DNA of 64,000 bases from Pedobacter nanyangensis (GTDB lineage: Bacteria > Bacteroidota > Bacteroidia > Sphingobacteriales > Sphingobacteriaceae), in assembly GCF_003313505.1 (NCBI RefSeq), contig NZ_QMHO01000007.1, positions 1-64,000 on the forward strand, given 5' to 3'. Positions 9,853-18,256 of the stretch are shown here, one piece after another. A program made the position numbers and the translations under genes. The notes beneath the pieces are model-generated. The model worked only from the letters and a program-made list of their open reading frames with translations. It was not told the origin of the DNA and did no database searches. The first letter of the stretch is position 1. Every line of letters starts with the position of its first letter.

Positions 9853-10044
9853 TTAACCTATCGAAGTGTTTTCTATAACTAATTTACCGTTGTAGTAAAG
9901 GTTACCATCAACGTTGTAAGCTTGGTGAGGTACGTGTACTGCACCAGTAGTTTGGCAAGTAGTCAACGAAGGAGCTACAGCTTTGTAGTGTGTTCTTCTT
10001 TTATCTCTTCTTTGTTTAGAAGTTTTACGCTTTGGATGTGCCAT
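9853..10044 (-). CDS. rpmF: 50S ribosomal protein L32
   Basis: The 63-residue basic protein begins MAHPKRKTSKQRRDKRRTH, the L32 signature. It has only one cysteine (C50S-type zinc knuckle absent), so this is the form without a complete CxxC...CxxC zinc site. It sits between the DUF177 protein gene (17 bp upstream) and plsX, which is the conserved position of rpmF at the head of the fatty-acid cluster. Confidence 0.95.
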   Translation of the reverse strand: MAHPKRKTSKQRRDKRRTHYKAVAPSLTTCQTTGAVHVPHQAYNVDGNLYYNGKLVIENTSIG

Positions 10045-10060
10045 TTCAGTTTTTTATTTA

Positions 10061-10588
10061 CTATTTTAATTTTTTCAACGCTTCCCAACGTGGGTCGTCA
10101 ATTTGTTCTTCTTGTTCTTCGTTTCCTGCCTGCAGCTTGTCCAGGGTAGCCAACATCTGCTCGTCGCAGCTTTGCCCGGCCTGTTCGCATTTGTTAATGA
10201 AAGGTACGGCAACGGTAATGAATTCATAAATCAATTCAGAAACGTCAATCGCAGTTTCCTTTCTTGGCAAAATGATGATCTCCAGATCTTCTTCTTCACC
10301 TTCTGCTTCTTCTGCAAACTTTACAATTTGTCTTTCGTTCAGCTCAATTGGTTGGTCAAAATCAGATAAACATTTGTCGCAATTTAATTTTATGGTTCCT
10401 TCAATATGGAAACCCAAAATCAACATGGTTTCTTGTTTATCCAGTTCAACTGTTGCCTTAAGCGCTCCATCTTTCACCAACGAATGCTCAAACGCATCAA
10501 AAAAGCTTTTATCAATTTCGAAATCGAACTGATGCTTTCCCAATTTCAAGCCTGTAAAGGGGATAGAAAATTGTTTCAACGCTTTCAT
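10061..10588 (-). CDS. DUF177 (YceD) family protein
   Basis: Conserved protein of 175 residues that almost always precedes rpmF. In plants and E. coli its relatives have been linked to 23S rRNA accumulation. The diagnostic stretch is LNCDKCLSDFDQPIELNERQIV at about residues 62-83, with the CxxC pair, followed by an acidic stretch (EEAEGEEEDLEIIIL) and a C-terminal CEQAGQSCDE. It is the first gene of the cluster, with a good -7 box at 10618-10625. Family assignment is firm; molecular role is not settled. Confidence 0.9.
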   Translation of the reverse strand: MKALKQFSIPFTGLKLGKHQFDFEIDKSFFDAFEHSLVKDGALKATVELDKQETMLILGFHIEGTIKLNCDKCLSDFDQPIELNERQIVKFAEEAEGEEEDLEIIILPRKETAIDVSELIYEFITVAVPFINKCEQAGQSCDEQMLATLDKLQAGNEEQEEQIDDPRWEALKKLK

Positions 10589-10617
10589 GCTTTCAATTGC
10601 AACTAAATTTTAGCCTG

Positions 10618-10625
10618 CAAAGGTA
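10618..10625 (-). promoter_or_regulatory. -7 promoter box of the DUF177-rpmF-plsX-fabH-accBC cluster
   Basis: On the minus strand the sequence is TACCTTTG, an exact match to TAnnTTTG. It is 29 bp upstream of the DUF177 start, implying a leader of about 25 nt. The -33 element is poorly conserved (T-rich only). Confidence 0.65.
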
Positions 10626-10715
10626 TGAAATATTTTTTGAATTGAAAATAAATTTAGAAAAATGGAAACGGAAAAAAATAAGCCCTCAACAGATGTTTGG
10701 CGATTTGAAAATCAC

Positions 10716-10815
10716 TGCCGGTGGTTCTTGGCGCAACCAGCCCTTCTTTCCGCTTTACATCGGCCTCCCCCAATAAAACGGGGGCCGGCCTCGTGCCCGC
10801 TCCAATAAGGTTTAT
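10716..10815 (-). repeat. Dispersed repeat, copy 2
   Basis: Read on the minus strand: an ATTGGAGCGGGCACGAG block, then a G/C-rich hairpin (CCCCC...GGGGG), then TAAAGCGGAAAGAAGGGCT. The two blocks match the copies at 4230-4500 and 58551-58620, while the hairpin differs in sequence. The surrounding 410-bp gap (10589-10998) holds no other recognisable gene. Confidence 0.75.
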
Positions 10816-10998
10816 TTAACCAGGGAAGAAGTACATGGGTTAGTGTTAAGCTATTTACGCCAACCAGCAACCCTCTTGTGAGCACCTTAAGGCACATCGT
10901 GAATGCGCCCTGTATGCTGCCTGTGTAGCCTTTCAAAAAACGAGCTGTAAGTAAACTTTAGGCAGCGGTTAATTGTTGTAGATGAAAAAAACAACATC

Positions 10999-11187
10999 AT
11001 GGAAAGAGCAGAATTGATAGAATTGTTGGAAGTTATCGAGCAACAGGTAAGTTCCTCTATATTAGGTGGCCGTGAAGCTGACTACGAAGAGCTGGAAGCT
11101 TTGGGCTACGTGAAAATAGATCGGGATAGCGTGCAGTGGGCAGCATCTATCACTCCCCAGGGAAGAGATTTTTTGAATAGGAACTAA
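10999..11187 (+). CDS. Small protein, winged-helix-like C-terminus
   Basis: A 62-residue protein, MERAELIELLEVIEQQ..., ending ITPQGRDFLNRN. It has an acidic, helix-forming N-terminal half followed by LEALGYVKIDRDSVQWAASITPQGRDFL. The latter looks like the last helix and wing of a winged-helix protein (compare 'ITPKGREFL' endings of MarR/PadR relatives). The ATG follows an A-rich leader. No known family can be named. Composition and codon use look coding, so I think it is a real small gene standing alone between a repeat and the converging NHL protein gene. Confidence 0.55.
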   Translation: MERAELIELLEVIEQQVSSSILGGREADYEELEALGYVKIDRDSVQWAASITPQGRDFLNRN

Positions 11188-11226
11188 TGGCCAGGCAGCA
11201 GTTAAAGGACTGGCATAGCTGTAAGT

Positions 11227-13491
11227 TTATCTGATAATGGTTAAGCTACCAGTAATTTTTTGCCTGCCATCTAAATTGATTACGTAATAGTATACGCCCG
11301 GTGGGCAAACTTTGTTTCGGTGGTTTCCGTCCCAGGGCTTCGTGTATCCCGTTGAACTAAAAAGCTCAACCCCATTTCTCGAGAAAATTTTTACGGTACA
11401 TTGGGGAAACATCCTTAGCTCGTCTATATTCCAAACGTCGTTAATGCCATCACCGTTTGGGGTAAAGGTGTTTGGCGGCACTACTTTCTCAATTTTGATC
11501 ACATTTACCGTTAGCGTATTGGAGCTTACCAAGTTGGTGATTGCACAGGGCGTATTTACGCTCACTTCGCAAGTAATCTGATCGTTGTTTTTGAGGCTGT
11601 TGGTGCTGAAACTGTTGCCCCCGGTGTACGCTATCTGCCCGTTTATTTTCCAGGTGTAGGTTGGATACGTGCCCTCGTTTTTGGCTATTGCCGTAAAAGT
11701 TACTTCTAGGCCATCGTAAATTTTCTTTTCATCGGTATAAATCATTACCTCTGCAAAAATAATTGGTTTGATCAGTACATCGATGGTATTGCTCGTTGCA
11801 GAAGTGTTTGCTTGGCAAAACGGTGCGTTGCTGGTGATGGCACAGCTAACCAGGTCTCCGTTTTGGAATTGGTTGTATTGGAAAAACTTATCGTTTTTGC
11901 CGCTCATCGCCAAACCGTTCACATACCATTGGTAAGTGGGGTTGTTGCCGGCATTAACAGTTTGCGCCTCAAAAGTTTGTACGGAGCCTTTGCAAACATT
12001 GTTAACGTCAATATTGATTTGCACACTTGGCAGGGCCGTAGGATCCTGCAGGGTGATCATATTGCTTTGTACAACCGCATTGCTCACGCAATGATCTGAA
12101 TTGGTCAGCTCACAGCTTACCACGTCATTTCCTTTTAAAGATGCGCTGCTAAAGGTACTTGCATGAGCATTTGGTACAACTATGCCATTTACTTTCCATT
12201 GTAGGGCCGGGTTGCTGCCTCCGTTGGTCAATGTAGCCGTAAATTCGGCAGGGAAGCTGCTACAGGTAATGGCTTTATTTGCGGTAATGCTAATTTGGGG
12301 AACGGTTTTGGCATTAACATCTATCGGATTTGAAGTAACTTCGCATCCGCTGGTGGTGGTAATTTTAACGGTATACCTTCCGCCTTGGAGCGTGGTATAG
12401 CTGCCGGTAAAGATATTTGAAAATTTAATCACCCTGGCATTGTCAAAATCACTTACAAAAAGGTTGTTGTGGTCATCCATGAAAATACCCACCGGTTTAA
12501 TTTGGTTCGGATTGCTTCCCGGACCATTTCCGCCAGCAATGACTGTTCCCGAAGGCGCCCCTAAACGCCACTTTAATACGGCGTAACCAGTATAATCGCA
12601 GATATACATATGATCAGTCTGGTCAACGTAAATGCCTAAAGGGTTGGTGTACAGTGATGCTACGGTAGTGCCCGAATTAGCGCCAATTGCCCATTTTTGG
12701 ATCCGTGTATTGTCGGTATCGCAAATATAAAGGTTGTTTTTGCCGTCCACAAAAATTCCGGTAGGGCTGGCCAGCTGGTTCGGATTTCTCCCTGTCCCGT
12801 TTCCACCGGCAACAATCCGGGCCGGTCCAGTGGCATTGGCAAGCATTAAAACGCTTTCGTCGTCTTGGGCAGAAACATAGAGGTTGCCATTGCCGTCAAA
12901 ACAAACGCGTGTGGGAGCGCCAATGCCTGAGGCTAGTGTAACGCCGGTTGTAGCGCCGGGTGCCCATTTCTGAATTCTGTTATTGTTTTGGTCGGCAACG
13001 TAAATATTCCCATTTTTATCTACGGCCACGCCTGTTGGCCTGTTAAACTGGTTAGCCCCACTTCCAATACCATTCCCTCCCGCTACGGTAATTCCCGTAC
13101 TTGCGCCAGGCGCCCATTTCTGTATGCGATTGTTGCTCATGTCGGGGATGTAAAGACTACCGTCTTTATCCACAAAAATGGCTGCCGGGTTGGCAAATTG
13201 GTTGGGAAGATTCCCTGTGCCATTACCACCAGCCACCACCACTCCGTTGTTTTGTAGTGCAATGTTCTGGTTCAAAATGGGCACTCCATCCAGCATCCAG
13301 GTAATTGACCGTACTGGCTCAGAACTTTTTACGGTAAGGATTTCACCTACGCAGGTACCACCCTCTAAAACAACGCTACAGGATTTTTGCTTGGGCTTTG
13401 AGGTTACTTCAGTAGTAAATGAACTGCAAAGAAGAAGTAAAAACAAATGGGTAGAAACGACTAAGAGGTTATTTGTAAGAGCATTTTTCAT
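11227..13491 (-). CDS. Secreted NHL-repeat/Ig-like protein with T9SS type B sorting domain
   Basis: A 754-residue exported protein. After a signal peptide (about 1-25), residues 85-370 hold at least five NHL-type repeats. Each contains a variant of 'GVAVDKNGNIYVAD.NNNRIQKWAPGA', spaced by 'VAGGNGxGxxxNQ', and they probably form a six-bladed propeller. Three Ig/PKD-like modules follow (about 390-660), recognisable by repeated 'YQWYVNG' and 'GDLVSCAITS' elements. The last 85 residues (PPNTFTPNGDGINDVWNI... to the end) are the CHU_C domain used for type B export by the type IX system. The gene starts 5 bp after the pdxA stop and may share its transcript. Likely a surface or extracellular binding protein; ligand unknown. 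Confidence 0.9.
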   Translation of the reverse strand: MKNALTNNLLVVSTHLFLLLLCSSFTTEVTSKPKQKSCSVVLEGGTCVGEILTVKSSEPVRSITWMLDGVPILNQNIALQNNGVVVAGGNGTGNLPNQFANPAAIFVDKDGSLYIPDMSNNRIQKWAPGASTGITVAGGNGIGSGANQFNRPTGVAVDKNGNIYVADQNNNRIQKWAPGATTGVTLASGIGAPTRVCFDGNGNLYVSAQDDESVLMLANATGPARIVAGGNGTGRNPNQLASPTGIFVDGKNNLYICDTDNTRIQKWAIGANSGTTVASLYTNPLGIYVDQTDHMYICDYTGYAVLKWRLGAPSGTVIAGGNGPGSNPNQIKPVGIFMDDHNNLFVSDFDNARVIKFSNIFTGSYTTLQGGRYTVKITTTSGCEVTSNPIDVNAKTVPQISITANKAITCSSFPAEFTATLTNGGSNPALQWKVNGIVVPNAHASTFSSASLKGNDVVSCELTNSDHCVSNAVVQSNMITLQDPTALPSVQINIDVNNVCKGSVQTFEAQTVNAGNNPTYQWYVNGLAMSGKNDKFFQYNQFQNGDLVSCAITSNAPFCQANTSATSNTIDVLIKPIIFAEVMIYTDEKKIYDGLEVTFTAIAKNEGTYPTYTWKINGQIAYTGGNSFSTNSLKNNDQITCEVSVNTPCAITNLVSSNTLTVNVIKIEKVVPPNTFTPNGDGINDVWNIDELRMFPQCTVKIFSRNGVELFSSTGYTKPWDGNHRNKVCPPGVYYYVINLDGRQKITGSLTIIR

Positions 13492-13496
13492 TAGTC

Positions 13497-14576
13497 TCAG
13501 TTCGCATCGTCTTTCACGTCGGCAGCTGTTTCGATAATCTTACCACCAGTTCTCAGCTGGTTGCGCAGCATTGCTTCCTGCTCCCTGCGGTTTTTAACGA
13601 TATGGATGGCCGCAAATAGCGCTTCCATAAATGAAGTAGGATCAGCCAGGTTTTTGCCTGCAATATCATAGCCGGTACCGTGGTCGGGCGAAGTGCGTAC
13701 AAACTTTAATCCCGCGGTAAAATTTACGCCGGTTTCAAAGGCAATGGTTTTGAAAGGGATTAAACCCTGGTCGTGGTACATGGCCAGCACAGCATCAAAC
13801 TGTTTATAGGTGCCGTTGCCAAAAAAGCCATCAGCAGGATAAGGCCCGAAGCTAATAATTCCTTTATCAAAAGCATCTTGGATGGCTGGAGCAATAATTT
13901 CTGCTTCTTCGTTCCCCAGCAGGCCATTGTCGCTGGCATGCGGATTAAGGCCCAGTACCGCAATTTTAGGTTTTTCAATCCAAAAGTCCTTTTTTAAACT
14001 TTCGTTGATGAGCTGCAGTTTCCTAACAATTTTTTCCTTGGTAATGCTTTTGGCAACATCGGCAACGGGGATATGGCCGGTTACCACGCCAACACGCAGG
14101 GTGTCACTTACCAAAAACATCAGCACATCATTGCTGCCACTGCGTTCCTGTAAGTACTCGGTATGTCCTGGGAATTTAAAATCGGCAGATTGGATCTTGT
14201 TTTTATTGATAGGGGCGGTTACCAGGGCATCAATGGTGCCTCGTACCAGGTCATCGGTAGCTTTTTGCAAGGAAATAAAAGCATATTTGCCGCCGGTTTC
14301 ATTGGCACTGCCCAAATCAATTTTAATGTCCTCGTCCCAGCAGTTGATCATGTTGGCTTTATGGGCAACAGCCGCTTCCGCATTGGGAATTACATTGAAC
14401 ATGAATTCGCTTAAACGCAGGCTTTTACGATGAAAAGAAGCTACTTTGGTATGGCCATAAACTATTGGCGTGCAATAATCTAAAATCTTGCTCTCGGCAA
14501 GCGTTTTTAAAATTACTTCTAAACCAATGCCGTTAACATCACCTATACTAATACCTATCTTAACCTTGTTGCTCAT
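13497..14576 (-). CDS. pdxA: 4-hydroxythreonine-4-phosphate dehydrogenase
   Basis: NAD-dependent enzyme of the DXP-independent pyridoxal phosphate pathway. The 359 residues begin KVGISIGDVNGIGLEVI, typical of PdxA. Three metal-binding histidines are visible: FPGHTEYL, MYHDQGLIP and SPDHGTGYDIAGK. Upstream lies rsmA in the opposite direction. The pdxA/rsmA(ksgA) neighbourhood is common in bacteria, although here the two genes diverge. Identification is firm. Confidence 0.96.
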   Translation of the reverse strand: MSNKVKIGISIGDVNGIGLEVILKTLAESKILDYCTPIVYGHTKVASFHRKSLRLSEFMFNVIPNAEAAVAHKANMINCWDEDIKIDLGSANETGGKYAFISLQKATDDLVRGTIDALVTAPINKNKIQSADFKFPGHTEYLQERSGSNDVLMFLVSDTLRVGVVTGHIPVADVAKSITKEKIVRKLQLINESLKKDFWIEKPKIAVLGLNPHASDNGLLGNEEAEIIAPAIQDAFDKGIISFGPYPADGFFGNGTYKQFDAVLAMYHDQGLIPFKTIAFETGVNFTAGLKFVRTSPDHGTGYDIAGKNLADPTSFMEALFAAIHIVKNRREQEAMLRNQLRTGGKIIETAADVKDDAN

Positions 14577-14668
14577 GTCGAAAATAAAATTTAGCGCAAA
14601 ATAATGAATTGATACGAGATGTGAGATATGAGATGTGAGATTTGCGCCAGATCATCAGGCTTCGGACA

Positions 14669-14697
14669 TTTGACATCAGACTAATTTCTTACCTTTG
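14669..14697 (+). promoter_or_regulatory. rsmA promoter, leaderless layout
   Basis: TTTG (14669-14672), 17 bp, then TACCTTTG (14690-14697). The start ATG of rsmA begins only five bases after the last G. With the usual distance from this box to the transcription start, the mRNA would begin at or beside the ATG. The box also lies inside the longer TTG-started frame that begins at 14642, which argues against that start. Confidence 0.7.
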
Positions 14698-14701
14698 GCT
14701 T

Positions 14702-15478
14702 ATGAGTTTAGTTAAAGCGAAAAAACATTTAGGACAACATTTTTTAACCGATAAAAACATTGCCCAAAGAATTGTAGATGGATTGGTCCATACCGATAAA
14801 TACCATCAGGTGCTGGAAGTGGGGCCAGGCATGGGAATTTTGTCTGATATTTTGCTGCAGCGAGAAGACCTGCAAACTTTCCTCATCGATATTGACACAG
14901 AATCTTTCAACTTTTTAAGAGAGAAATATCCCCAATTAGGAGATCGGCTCATCAATGGCGACTTCCTAAAACTAAGCTTCGAATCTATTTTTCCGGGCAA
15001 GTTTGCCGTAATTGGCAATTTCCCCTATAACATCTCATCCCAGATTTTATTCAGGATTTTGGAAAACCGCCAAAACATTGTGGAAATGGTTGGTATGTTC
15101 CAAAAAGAAGTGGCCGAGCGTTGTGCCTCAAAGCCCGGTACTAAAGAGTACGGTATTTTAAGCGTGCTGATACAAGCCTACTACGATATCGAATATTTGT
15201 TTACCGTTAAACCGGGAACCTTTAATCCGCCGCCCAAGGTTAATTCAGGTGTTATTCGCTTAACTAGAAATAGCGTTGAAGAACTCGATTGTGATGAAAA
15301 GCTATTTTGGAGAGTGGTGAAAGCGGGCTTCAACCAGCGCAGAAAAACTTTGCGGAATGCGCTTTCGGCGGTAGTGCCAAAAGACCGATTGGGCGAACAT
15401 CCATTTTATGAAAAAAGAGCGGAAACGTTAAGCGTACAGGATTTTGTTGAACTGACCAATTTTTTATCTACCAGATGA
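14702..15478 (+). CDS. rsmA: 16S rRNA dimethyladenosine transferase RsmA (KsgA)
   Basis: Dimethylates two adjacent adenosines near the 3' end of 16S rRNA. I use the ATG at 14702 (MSLVKAKKHLGQHFLTD) rather than a TTG 60 bp upstream. The family begins this way, and the promoter overlaps the upstream extension. With this start the protein has 258 residues. SAM-binding motif I is VLEVGPGMG (GPGMG at 41-45), and the catalytic motif is NFPYN at 106-110, a common variant of NLPYN. The C-terminal domain contains FNQRRKTLRNAL. Identification is firm. Confidence 0.96.
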   Translation: MSLVKAKKHLGQHFLTDKNIAQRIVDGLVHTDKYHQVLEVGPGMGILSDILLQREDLQTFLIDIDTESFNFLREKYPQLGDRLINGDFLKLSFESIFPGKFAVIGNFPYNISSQILFRILENRQNIVEMVGMFQKEVAERCASKPGTKEYGILSVLIQAYYDIEYLFTVKPGTFNPPPKVNSGVIRLTRNSVEELDCDEKLFWRVVKAGFNQRRKTLRNALSAVVPKDRLGEHPFYEKRAETLSVQDFVELTNFLSTR

Positions 15479-15508
15479 TGCAACCTTAAACAAAAAATTA
15501 ACCTCCTA

Positions 15509-16669
15509 ATGGTAATGAAAAATTTAAGCTGTACCCTCATAATTGTGCTACTGGGACTGGTGGCTTTTGCCCAACAAGATCAAAACCAGGCTGATTTGGA
15601 AGCCTTGTATCAGGCTGTCCAGAAAATGCCATCCTATAAAAAGCTGTTAAAAGGCAAATCCAACTACCAACAACTTTACCAGGAAGTAAAAAAAAAACTG
15701 AAAGATGCCGATGAAAGGACCGCATTTATGCAACTCAGCCGTTTATTGTACTTCATTAACGACAACCATTTAGGATTTTATCGAACTCCCGATTCTGCCC
15801 TTAAAACAGCGTATGTTACTTTGCCGGTCAATATCGATTCTTTAAGAAAACAATTGGCCCAAAAAGACAAAAATGAGCTGGAAGGTATTTATTACATGGG
15901 CGATTATGATTTTGGACTTTATACTACCGACCAACAGCACTACAAGCTAATATTGCTGAAAAATGGGATTTTAATGGGCGAAATCATTAAAACGCCGTAT
16001 GGTGGCTACGATGGTGTGCAATATGGCGGCCGGCATGTTCCTTATCAGTTGATTAAAAATGTACGTTTGATCAATGGACAGCTCATCGGAATGCCGTTTG
16101 TGAAAAGCAGGGCAAAGAGATTTTCTACCCTTGCAAAATCAGCTGAAAGCTTTGAATATAAGGATCTTAATGAAGATGTGGGCTATTTGAGGTTAAGTAG
16201 TTTTAGCGCTGATAATGCCAATGTCAAAAAATCAGAGGCGTTTTTTAAAACCATCAATGGTCGTTTAGCATCTAAATATTTGATTGTTGATTTAAGAAAT
16301 AACATGGGCGGGGCCTATAAAACCTCACAAAAATTTATCGATCTGCTTAAGAAATATAAAGGCAAAATCTTTATCCTGCAAAATGCTCAAACGGTGAGCA
16401 ATGCCGAACAAGTCATTATAGCGTTAAAAGGCCAAAAAAATATCGTAACGCTTGGCGAACAAACCAAGGGGATGATTACTTTTGGCAGCAACTACGGAAA
16501 AACCATACTGCTTCCCAGCGGCCGTTTCACCTTTTATCCTACCGATATGATTGGTGTAGACAGGGACCTGGCCTATGAAAGTAAGGGCGTTGATCCGGAT
16601 GTCCCGTTAAACCCGTACCAGGGCGATTGGATTGAACAAGCGCTCGATTATATTAAAAAAACGCCTTAG
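15509..16669 (+). CDS. S41-family peptidase homologue, exported
   Basis: A 386-residue protein with a signal peptide (MVMKNLSCTLIIVLLGLVAFAQ). Translation may begin at the third codon, also ATG. The C-terminal half has the S41 tail-protease core: YLIVDLRNNMGG near 270, then QTVSNAEQVI and LGEQTKGMITFG. The Ser and Lys in these two segments sit where the Ser-Lys dyad of S41 proteases is expected, so activity is plausible. No PDZ domain is evident. The helical N-terminal domain is like that of Bacteroidota S41 proteins. It lies 30 bp after rsmA and 2 bp before the next gene. Confidence 0.85.
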   Translation: MVMKNLSCTLIIVLLGLVAFAQQDQNQADLEALYQAVQKMPSYKKLLKGKSNYQQLYQEVKKKLKDADERTAFMQLSRLLYFINDNHLGFYRTPDSALKTAYVTLPVNIDSLRKQLAQKDKNELEGIYYMGDYDFGLYTTDQQHYKLILLKNGILMGEIIKTPYGGYDGVQYGGRHVPYQLIKNVRLINGQLIGMPFVKSRAKRFSTLAKSAESFEYKDLNEDVGYLRLSSFSADNANVKKSEAFFKTINGRLASKYLIVDLRNNMGGAYKTSQKFIDLLKKYKGKIFILQNAQTVSNAEQVIIALKGQKNIVTLGEQTKGMITFGSNYGKTILLPSGRFTFYPTDMIGVDRDLAYESKGVDPDVPLNPYQGDWIEQALDYIKKTP

Positions 16670-16671
16670 GC

Positions 16672-17601
16672 ATGAGCAAAAAGATATTAATAGTTGACGA
16701 TTTACATCCCATTTTTAAAGCGCGTGCGGCGGCAATGGGCTATTTGGTTGATGACAGGCCAAATATTTCCCGAGAAGAAACCATTGCCACAATTGCCGAT
16801 TATGAAGGCATTGCCGTAAGAACCAAATTTAATATAGATCAGGAGGTTTTTAACGCAGCGCCAAAACTTGAATTTGTAGCCAGGGCGGGCGCCGGATTGG
16901 ACAATATTGATGTTGACATGGCCAATCAGCGTGGCATTAGGCTGTTGGCCGCCAACGAAGGAAATATGGATGCGGTAGGGGAACATGCCGTTGGACTACT
17001 ATTGTCGTTGATGAACAATTTCAGAAGGGCCGATTTGCAGGTCAGGAATGGTATATGGGACCGCGAGGGCAACCGGGGCTATGAGCTAAAAGACAAAACG
17101 GTGGGCATTATTGGCTATGGTTTTATGGGCCGGAGCTTTGCCCGCAAGCTATCAGGTTTTGGCGTAAAAGTACTGGCCTACGATAAGTATAAAACTAACT
17201 TTAGTGATGCTTATGCCCAAGAAGCTGCCATGGAAGAAATTGTAAAACATTGCGATGTTTTGAGCCTGCATATCCCACTAACCAAGGAAACTAGGCAAAT
17301 GGTTAATGAGGAATACTTCTTTCACTTTAAGAAACCTATCTTTTTGATCAACACCGCCAGGGGCGAAATCGTAAATACCCAAGCGGTACTGAACAATATC
17401 GCCAATGGCAAAATATTAGGCGCAGGATTAGACGTGCTCGAAAAAGAAAAATTCCCAGCCCTGGCCGAGCAACAATGGTATGATGCGCTGAGAACCAATG
17501 AGAAAGTGATTTTAACGCCCCACATAGGCGGTTGGACTTTCGATTCCTACCGTAAAATTTCTGAAGTTTTAGCCCAAAAATTGGAGGAAATAAATAGATA
17601 A
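16672..17601 (+). CDS. D-2-hydroxyacid dehydrogenase, phosphoglycerate-dehydrogenase-like
   Basis: NAD-dependent oxidoreductase of 309 residues. The catalytic Arg is expected in RTKF/ARAGAGLDNID. The Rossmann loop is GIIGYGFMGRSFA, and the active-site region includes NTARGEIVN, LDVLEKEKF (Glu) and LTPHIGGWT (His). The stretch ANEGNMDAVGEHAVGLLLSLMNN is typical of the short SerA-like enzymes of Bacteroidota. It lacks the ACT domain of full-length SerA. It starts 2 bp after the S41 gene, so both are probably on one mRNA. The exact substrate cannot be read from sequence; 3-phosphoglycerate is a reasonable guess. Confidence 0.85.
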   Translation: MSKKILIVDDLHPIFKARAAAMGYLVDDRPNISREETIATIADYEGIAVRTKFNIDQEVFNAAPKLEFVARAGAGLDNIDVDMANQRGIRLLAANEGNMDAVGEHAVGLLLSLMNNFRRADLQVRNGIWDREGNRGYELKDKTVGIIGYGFMGRSFARKLSGFGVKVLAYDKYKTNFSDAYAQEAAMEEIVKHCDVLSLHIPLTKETRQMVNEEYFFHFKKPIFLINTARGEIVNTQAVLNNIANGKILGAGLDVLEKEKFPALAEQQWYDALRTNEKVILTPHIGGWTFDSYRKISEVLAQKLEEINR

Positions 17602-17691
17602 TTTGCTAAATTGGCGCAAACAAAACAATTTAGGCGGGCGTAGGTTGGGAAACAATCCTTAAAACTTATAGCTCTCTATCCGTATCTAGTT

Positions 17692-18168
17692 ATGGCTAAG
17701 CATCATATTTACAAAACCAATTTGGTTTGGACAGGCAACAAAGGTTCTGGTACCATGGATTATCGTTCATACGATCGTGATTTTACGGTAGAGATAGAAG
17801 GTAAAATGTCCATACAAGGATCTTCCGACTCTGTTTTTTTGGGCGATAAGTCAAAGTACAATCCCGAAGATTTACTGCTTTCCTCGGTTTCTTCCTGCCA
17901 TATGTTGTGGTATTTGCATTTATGTTCAAAAAACGGCATTGTGGTGATCGAATATACCGACAACGCTAGTGGCACCATGACTGAGAATGCCGATGGCAGC
18001 GGTAAGTTCACCGAGATCCTGTTGCAACCGCAGGTAGTAATTTCTAAACCTGAGGATATTTCATGGGCCAATTCTCTGCACGCAGAGGCCAATAGGATGT
18101 GCTTTATTGCCAGTTCGCTTAACTTTCCGGTAAAGCATCAAGCCAGCTGTACCGCCATAGGTAAATAA
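17692..18168 (+). CDS. OsmC/Ohr-family peroxidase
   Basis: Thiol-dependent hydroperoxide reductase family, 158 residues. The two catalytic cysteines of OsmC proteins are in place: C69 in SSVSSCHMLWYLH and C137 in RMCFIASSLNFPV. The 'NPEDLLLSSVSSCH' helix is the family signature. An additional Cys78 lies one helix turn after the first site. The N-terminal strand is of the OsmC subgroup (KTNLVWTGNKGSGT). Probably cytosolic detoxification of organic peroxides. No partner gene is obvious. Confidence 0.9.
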   Translation: MAKHHIYKTNLVWTGNKGSGTMDYRSYDRDFTVEIEGKMSIQGSSDSVFLGDKSKYNPEDLLLSSVSSCHMLWYLHLCSKNGIVVIEYTDNASGTMTENADGSGKFTEILLQPQVVISKPEDISWANSLHAEANRMCFIASSLNFPVKHQASCTAIGK

Positions 18169-18256
18169 GATTTTCCTTTTAAAATACCTAAAAATGGGTA
18201 TTGTATAGGCTAGCCCATTCGTTCATATTTACTGGTATTTAAATATCAGTTAATGT

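Noticed and set aside
10712..10936. 74-codon frame on the minus strand
   Set aside because: Lies over the dispersed repeat copy at 10716-10815 and has no protein features.
14642..14701. Upstream TTG start for rsmA
   Set aside because: The promoter lies inside this stretch, and the family begins at the ATG at 14702.
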